Positions 6,943-15,100 of a DNA stretch of 16,186 bases are shown here, piece by piece (position 1 is the stretch's first letter; each line of letters begins with the position of its first letter). This stretch comes from Ectocarpus siliculosus. Its lineage: Eukaryota; Sar; Phaeophyceae; Ectocarpales; Ectocarpaceae. Where the stretch lies: assembly GCA_000310025.1 (NCBI GenBank), contig FN648455.1, positions 170,417 through 186,602 of the forward strand. The letters run 5' to 3'. A program made the position numbers and the translations under genes. Below the pieces are notes generated by a model. That model was not told the origin of the DNA, searched no databases, and saw nothing but the letters and a program-made list of their open reading frames with translations.

Positions 6943-9900
6943 CTATCATCATTCATTTATTGTTGCAGGGGGGGGAGGGGGGAGCAAGACAAAGCGACAA
7001 AGTGACAACACATGACGGAGGGACAGTAGAGTGAACAAAAAATAAGAGTGGACGAAGCAATCAAACGAGTCCTCATCTGCTATCTTACGTCGAAAACCGG
7101 CCGCCATTAATAGATGTTTTCGCGGGAGCCCGCACACTGGCAGCGTGTTCCCCGATTGTTAGTCCCGCTACTGTACAAATACTGGCGTCTCTTTATTGGC
7201 GCCAGTCGGTTAGCGTGATCGGTGCTACAGCAGCAGCATAGTTAATGAAACGCATACATACACGGCCCACACAATCAAGGGAAGGGAGAACCGATCGATG
7301 CTACAATACAGCAAGTTGACGAAGCACGTACACGGCCCGCGCAATGAAGGAAAGACAACATTCCCCTCGCTAACCCTACCACAGAAAAGACACAGAGACG
7401 AACGAGCCGTTGGAACGAAGGAAGAATGCATGCATGTAAATGTTGCCTCCTCAGCGGCACCTTCCGCCAGCGAAGAAGTTGGCTGCAACACGGATGACAA
7501 ACGCCGTCACTACCCGAAGCTTGTCGGTCAATCACCCATCACGAAACGACGATTGTAAAACACCCCCTACACGACAGCGAATACGTCGGCTACAACACCG
7601 AGGATAGATGATAATATACCGTTACGACAACACGATGATGCTTCTCTTGAAATGGGTCATGGCACTCACGTGGGCGAAGATGTTGGCGAAAATGGACACC
7701 ACGAAGAAGCACATGAACATGGCCGCGTAGCCTCCGATGTCTTGCTGCAAAGTGTAACAGCGACAAGAGGTCGAGGAATCGACCAAGTAAGTACAGGATG
7801 CGGGAAGAATGGAACGGAAGCGCATGCCTATACAAAAGTTGAGGGATCGAAAAGTGAGTACATTATGTGGGAATGGAACGGAAGAGCATGCTCTCACACA
7901 TCTTGCGGCGAACTATCATAGCAAAAGGGAGTCGGTAGTCAGCGTAGCCACCGAGGTCATGCTGCGAACAGCCCCCCGCGAAGAAAATATCAACTAAATA
8001 GAAGCTTCGTACCGTAACTACGGGTACGGACACCGACAGGTACCGACGCGGAGAGTTTCCTTTTGCCGTGTTTCCTGCCAAGTGCAGGAGAGGTCCCAAC
8101 GACAGCGGGCGCTACTACAGCTGGGCACTCCTACTCATCGCTATCATCATCATCGTCGGTGTCCTTGCTGTGACGGTTGCGGCGGGGGACGCGGTCCTCG
8201 TTGCAGGACCGCTTTGCTGCAGTGTTTCCGTCGCGTTTTCGAGCCGCCTTGTCCTCCCGCTTCCGCTGGAAGCACGTCTCGTTGGTCTGAGTTACAGTAC
8301 AACCTTCCCTCAACCACAGGAGGGCCGCCGTGACCGGCTGGTTGGTATTTCCTGCCCTCTTGAGGGCACCTTGAATGTATCGTGTTGCCTCCGGTCTTCA
8401 GCCGTGTTTTCCGGGTGGCCAATAAAAATACACGCGTCTCGTGGGGAAAAGAACGTCAGTCTGGGGAGCCCGTGGACCAAAACGTGCTCGCCTAGTTCCC
8501 GACAGGGTGGGGGGGGGGGCGCCGCACATGCTTTGGGGTCCCGGGGCATGCGCCTCCATCTCTGCATTTGAGGGGGACTGCAAGGGGTCAGCTGCTGCGA
8601 ACAGATTCGTTCCCGCCGCCGTCGAGCCTATCGCCTGACGTCTGGGGCCTGCACCGTGCGGACGGTCCCCAAAAAGCGGACCCCAGACTTGAGGCGATAG
8701 GCTCAACGGCGGCGGGAACGAATCTCGCAGCTGACCCCTTACAGTACGCCTCAAATGAGATAGATAGAAAAAGTATGTGCGGCGCCCCTCCCCCACCCGC
8801 GGGGACTAGGCGAGGCATGTTTTGGTCCACGGGCTCCCCAGACTGACGTTCTTTTCCCCACGAGACTTTTATGCATTTTATTGGCCCCCCGGTAAACGCG
8901 GCTGAAGACCGGAGGCAACCCGATCGGTATACACTCACGGTGCCCTCAAGAGGGCAGGAAATACCAACCAGCCGGTCACGGCGGCCCTCCTGTGGTTGAG
9001 GGAAGGTTGCACTGTAACTCAGACCAACGAGACGTGCTTCCAGCGGAAGCGCGAGGACAAGGCGGCTCGAAAACGCGATGGAAACACTGCAGCAAAGCGG
9101 TCCTGCAACGAGGACCGCGTCCCCCGCCGCAACCGTCACAGCAAAAGTACACCGACGATGATAGCGATGAGTAGGAGTGCCCAGCTGTAGTAGCGCCCGC
9201 TGTCGTTGGGACCTCTCCTGCGCTTGGCAGGAAACGCGGCAAAAGGAAACTCTCCGCGTCGGTACCTGTCGATTTTGTTGTGCCCCGTGTCAGTGTCCAC
9301 AACACCAGTATTTACGTTCGTACCCCGTCATGCTGAGAATCGCTCCCTTAAGAAAGTACTTCTGAATAGAAGCCTCGGACTTCGTACCCGCTGTACAACC
9401 GCAAGACGCAACGTACCAGACAAAACACGAGAGACACCAGACTGGGCGTAAAATAGGCAACTGCTGTACTCTCGTATGTGCGGCATCTACAGTCTAGAAG
9501 GTTTCAAGAGTACGGATGACCAAGCCTCTTGCCCAATGTGTTGTCATGGCTACCTTCTGGATCCATTATGACAGCGCCATCATATTGTAGGAATAATAGT
9601 TGTTAGATTACTCAGCACTAGATACGAATCTAGGAGATCTAGGAGGTCTCGTGTGTCATGTTGGCATGTGATACTGCAAGGGCGGACCCCCTTCTAGCAT
9701 GCAGCAGGGCTTGCTGGTCCTGCTGTCCACTCGGCAATAACAAGGTCTTGAGTCAACCTTTTCTCCACAGCCTCTGACGCAAAGCACCCGCTACTGTACC
9801 CAGCAAGACTTGTCCTCTTTGTCCTTACACTCACCACAAGCGGCAGCAAAACCACAACGATAGCCGAAGTGCCGAAGTGCGCCATCGCCACGATTGAGAT

Positions 9901-12128
9901 CGCCTGAGCTCGGTGGCAGGTCGGGAATACCTGTCATGTCATAGACATGTCATGTCATAAACATCCAAGAGTAGCAAGAGGTTTCGACGATGAGAAAACG
10001 ACGCCCATGTGTGTACTGCTGTACCTGCGAAATTATAGAAGGACAGACAAAAGGAGGCACTGCACAAGAGTTAGCAACAGCAGCAGCAGCACCACCACCA
10101 CCACCAACAAGAACAAGAACAACACCAACACCAACGAAGATAGAGCCTCACCTCTGATACCAAGACCCACACCAAAGCCCCCAGGCTGGTGCTGTAAGAC
10201 GCCGTGAAGGCGTAGAGGCCAATCAAAGCCCACCATCGACCGTCATCTGCCATCCCCAACACGCCTCCAATCACCAGCATCAGCGAGCTCGCCATCAAAC
10301 CCGCTAGCCCTGGTTTTGGATAACAGCATGGTATTTTCGAGTGGAGTGTCCGAGATAGACATGGGGCAAAAAAAGAGTGCGAGGCAGTGGGGGGAAGCGA
10401 AGGGACAGCTAGCTTCGCTGAGAACAGCGGGTGCCGCAGACAGAGCACGTGGAAACGACAACAGCGGGAGCAACAGACCAGGCTAGACCACATCCAAGAT
10501 AGCACGATCGCTGGTAGGATACAAAAATAAGATAATGGTTAGGGCATCTGCAGGTATCTGTATCACTGGCTGTAACAGCAGCTTCACAGTCAAGATGGGA
10601 GAGAGAGATACAAAAGAACAACCAGGGTCAGGTGCTGCTGCCCACAAACACAACACACAAAATCAACAAGCGAGGGTCTCAGGGTCACGAGGCCCGTTCA
10701 AGACGTATTGCACGACTTACTCTTGTCAAACAGCTGGTGGCGCATGCTTAACGTAACACTGTACAGCAAATCGGACGTGTTTGCCGAAATGGAACAGCAG
10801 ATAGGACATATTTCACCTTACGTCACCGTTACCTAACAGCATACAAGACAAACATCATTTGCCACAACCTAACAGGAGATGAGATTACCACGGTACTGCT
10901 GTACTTACCGTAATATAAGAGCGGCTTCCGCCCGATGGGATTGAGGGCGTACATGACCGCCACGGCCATTACTAGCTGCAGGACACCGAGGATGGCAAGG
11001 CCCCAGTCTACGGAGATCACGGAGATGTCCGCCAAAAACACCCCTACACAAGAAGAGAGACGGGACGAGATGCGCAGGAGATCATTGTAGGGCTTTGGTT
11101 TGGCTTTGGTTTGCTGAGTACAGAGGAGGAAATGTGGGCAGAAAAGGGAACCCAGCGCAAGGTTGGTTGGAAGGCAACAGCAGGGAAGGTCAGCACCATC
11201 GGGTCACGCCGCAAAAACAAACGTCCCATCGTCATCAATCGCAACGACAGCAACACCACAACAGCAACAAGTTTAATCACACACATGACAACACCAGCAA
11301 CCCCAACAATAACACGACAACAACACCAACACTAAACACAAAACCGCAGCCAAAAAACGGAAACAACCGCACCAAACAGCAGGCCATCTACTGCCCCCAC
11401 CTCCGTAGTACAAAATGGCAGCCATGCCAGACGCTTGCTCGAACACCATCAGACCAGCGGTCAGCACCAACGCGGCGCGCATGCCACGGGCCTTGGTAAG
11501 GGAGGGCAGGTTCTTGACCGACATGGCCACGGCTCCCCTCTTCTCCGAGTTGTCGAGGGGATCATACCCCGCGTCCCCTTCCCCGCCTCCGGTTGTGGAA
11601 CTCCTGCCGGGGGGGGGGGGGGGGGGGGGGTGCGCATCAGAGAAAAGCAGCTGGCGCCCGGAGACAAAATGCGCCCCCTTCGGCTTTGGTACAGCAGAAC
11701 TACCTCCAACTTTCTGAAAATTCTTCAAACTTTCTTAGATGAGTGTATATTTTCTAAAAAAGACAACATCAATGCAAATCGGGTCGTGGTTCTATCGATT
11801 CGACACTCCTACATACTGCTACGAGTATTTCGTATGAGGCAACCGGAGAGCACAACTTACTAAATGGACAACTTCAGTGTATAGAGTTTAGCGTGGGATC
11901 CACCGCTGAGATGTGCTTCTACGCCTTTTTTCCTTCTTGTTTCTCGCGAAGATCTGACCCTGTTTGTCTCAAAAATAATTTTTACTAACTGCGAGCGCCA
12001 ACAGCGCACTATATGTACTCCCCAAACCTAAAAACAATTAATTAAATCAAACACCCCCATATATATATTTTATATTTGCACCGCTTTCCACGAAGTGAGC
12101 ATAAGACACAGACAAGGCGACCCTCTCC

Positions 12129-12168
<40 letters not shown>

Positions 12169-15100
12169 TCCTGGAGCCTTCTACATACTCCTACGAAGTT
12201 AGGACATAGCAACACGTGTTCGGCAAAGCGAATAAAAATTTGTTCCAAGATGGGCCGCAGGTATAGTATACCGCTCGATTTATGATTTATCCGAATCGTC
12301 ACGCACTTTCTACCGCTACAATACATAGCACTAGAACGCAGTGGATGGTATACTGCTGACCACAAACATAGAGAGAAACCAGCAGGGCTGGCTTCGCCTC
12401 TCTCCTGCTTGGAGACTGTAGGCAAACCAATCGAGTCCCGCCTGTCTTGTCGCCTCATCAGCAGCATCACTACGAGGTCGAAATACACAAAAAAAGACCC
12501 CATCAACCAATATAACGATATGAGACTGGTAGGGAAACCAATCGACTTCCGCTTGTCTTGTCGCCTCATCGGCAGCACGGAAACCTCACTATGAGCAAAA
12601 AGAAAGAAACCGTCAACCAACATTATGATGCGTGCTAACCGACAATTAGCCATCCCACGATTTTTCTGTTAAAGTAAACATGTTGGATAAAGCACGCAAT
12701 CGGGGAAGTTGGGTCAGGGTCAGGGTCAGGGAATAGGGTCCGCGTACCCCCTCCCCATTTCAAGTAATTTCTCGCCAAGGAGGTCCCAACCGACTCACGA
12801 GGTGACGTCCCCTGTCCCCTCCCCGACACCGTTGCCGGAGAAAGCCCCTGGTGCTGCCGTTGTCGGAGTAGTCGTGGCCGTGCCGGTCTCCGCGCGAACC
12901 GTTGGGACAGCGGGGGCACCGTCGCAAGAGGCGTCGCCGCTGCTACCAGGTACCCCCCCGGCGAAGGAGGGGTGTCCAGGGGTGTACGCCAGCACCTCCG
13001 TCAAGATCTCCTTCTGAAGGGACACCAAGTCAGCCTCGGTGGCCGCCGGGCTGGTGAACCTGCGCATGCCCGGCAAGCAGGCCAAAAACAACGAGAAAAT
13101 TTAGTGTTTTTTGTTGTTGTTGTCTTCACATCAAAAACCGTTCCGTTGTTTCTACCCAGTACCTTCTTCTGTCCGTAATAGTCTCAACACTTGACGCGGT
13201 CGATTCCCGTTGTCACAGGTGGTGGTTAGGCTCTTTATTTTAAAAGGCTCAAAACAAGCCAGTTCGTATCCAGCCGGTTTTTTCTTCCGCTCACCGTATC
13301 ATGGTATATGTAAAGACTTCAACGCATCCCCTTGGACTGACTGCGGTATTATCTCGAAACGGGCAGTCATGATGTGCTTGAATGTATACTTTCTTAAAAG
13401 AACATGAAAGAAGGCCAAGGCGGTGGCGGTGATGACCCGAATGCGCCGGAGAGAAGAAACGAACGACTGAACGAACGCAGCAGGCATGCTACATGTGGAA
13501 TATTCAGAGTCCGGAGAAAATAAAGGAGACATTTGTGATACCGTGGGTCGCGACACTGTCCGTTCCGTTCCGTACCGTACCGTACGGTTTCATACCGCAC
13601 CGTACGGCTCCATACCGTACCGTAGTGTAGCGTTCTATACCGTAGCGTAGCGTTCCATACCGACCAGGAATGATCTTTGAGCAGCGATAAATGCTGTAGC
13701 GCTCAACGACCAGCAGCATCAACGGCAGCCAAAATAAGCAGTCCATTCATCTTCGTCTTTGAACGGCAACGATCGACACGCCATAAATAAAAACAAAAAA
13801 AGCCGGAGGGAACGTCTTCCCTTCCTACCTACCCACACCTTGCACGACGGCAACTACACACTTGTGTTTACCTTCCGTACTCAGGTAGTACGCGAATGAT
13901 ATATATACCGTAAGAGGCGGAGAGATGGCACCCTCCTACATTATAGACCGATTTTCAAAGCTAAATAACAACCGCGCTCGTGCCTGTGCCAACATCAAAA
14001 ATGGAATCCGTTTCGGAAACTTCTCTTCGAGGAATTTTTCCGCAGACGTATCAGGCTCTTTCCGCACCCACTTTGTGGTGGAGTAATCGAATCGAGCTTT
14101 GAAGGGTTGTCTAGGGGGGGGTGCCATCTCTCTGCCTCTTTCCTATTTAGTCGACTGCTGTATGCATAGCGGCATAATCTAGGGCATGGGTCACCTTAAG
14201 GCATCGAGGATCTGCCCCCTGTGGAATTGTTCCTCGTGGAGGAGCATGTACATAGGCGACTCCGGCATCTGCTGCAGGCAAGCCAAAGACGTTCCGGCTA
14301 GGATCCACACCCCGAAGTATGCTGTCAAGGCAGCAAAAAAAAACAACGGACAAATTAAAAAGCATAGTGGCGATATAGTCCATCATAAAAAAAGAAAAAC
14401 CGTTCAACAAGAGAAAGATGGATTCACGATTGCTTTTTGCTTACCGCGCCAACGGTACTCCGAGCGGGGCCAAAATCCGAAAATAGGCAATTGTGCCACC
14501 AAACACAAAACAAAACATACAATTGTACATCAGTTACAAAATAACAACAGACAACAGTTTTTGGTGCTGCCGAACACAGCGATGAATTCGTCCAAAACCG
14601 TGCGTCGTGGCAACGGGGGTCGATTTCTTTTTTGCGCGGGTTCGGCGGGGACGCATGAGGTCGACGACACACATACACGCCTCTGTCTGTCGGCCAGCGC
14701 ATTCTCGCAACAAGGTGCCGGCACGCCACCGGTCACGACACCGGTCATCGCCGCTACAGCAGATGGCCCGATATAGTAGTGACATGTAGGGGCCAGAGGA
14801 GAACATGCCACTGTTCAGGGCAGTGGCACATTCCATGTCTCGGGTTCTTCATGTACATGTTGAGATTGTGACAAGAGCTTTTGATGCCACTACATCGGTG
14901 CACTATTCATTCAAGTTGCCTACCGGTACCCCAAAAAACCAAACCAAGCCTTACCGATCGTGGGATTGCCGGAGAGAAGGCCCCCCAAGACATACGAGAT
15001 GATCACCCCGATCACCATGGAGAGTTTAACAGACACCGTAGCGGCGTTCCGGAACGGACCCGTCACTGTCTCTCTGAGGTACATCGGCCCGCAGCGGAGC

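Larger units (their letters stand above)
7745..9834 (-). other. Large transporter intron (2090 nt) holding the foldback element and duplicated exon
   Basis: The donor gtgagtg follows the TM11 exon; the acceptor precedes the TM12 exon. Within it are a 64-bp duplication (7790-7891), a TM12-exon duplicate (7863-7961), a 60-bp direct repeat flanking the foldback (7956-8014 and 9327-9389), the foldback (8034-9271), and one ACTGCTGTA 9-mer (9460-9468). Bases 9390-9834 show nothing else recognisable. Confidence 0.75.
11604..12798 (-). other. Transporter intron within the central-loop coding region
   Basis: 1195 nt, phase 2, donor gtgagt. It contains a dispersed-repeat copy that begins a few bases after the donor (12659-12794), a 110-bp duplication (12412-12630), a CT microsatellite (12130-12166) and the 22-base poly-C tract (11609-11630 on plus as G) by the acceptor. 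Confidence 0.8.

Noticed and set aside
8068-8571. A 167-codon plus-strand open frame with a hydrophobic N-terminal stretch, and a similar minus-strand frame at 8588-9139
   Set aside because: They lie in opposite foldback arms and give the same peptide only because the DNA is an inverted repeat. No family is recognised, and the frames run through the G-rich tract and the centre.
14186-14776. A 196-codon plus-strand open frame
   Set aside because: It is antisense to the well-supported TM6 exon and its intron, and its peptide shows no family resemblance.
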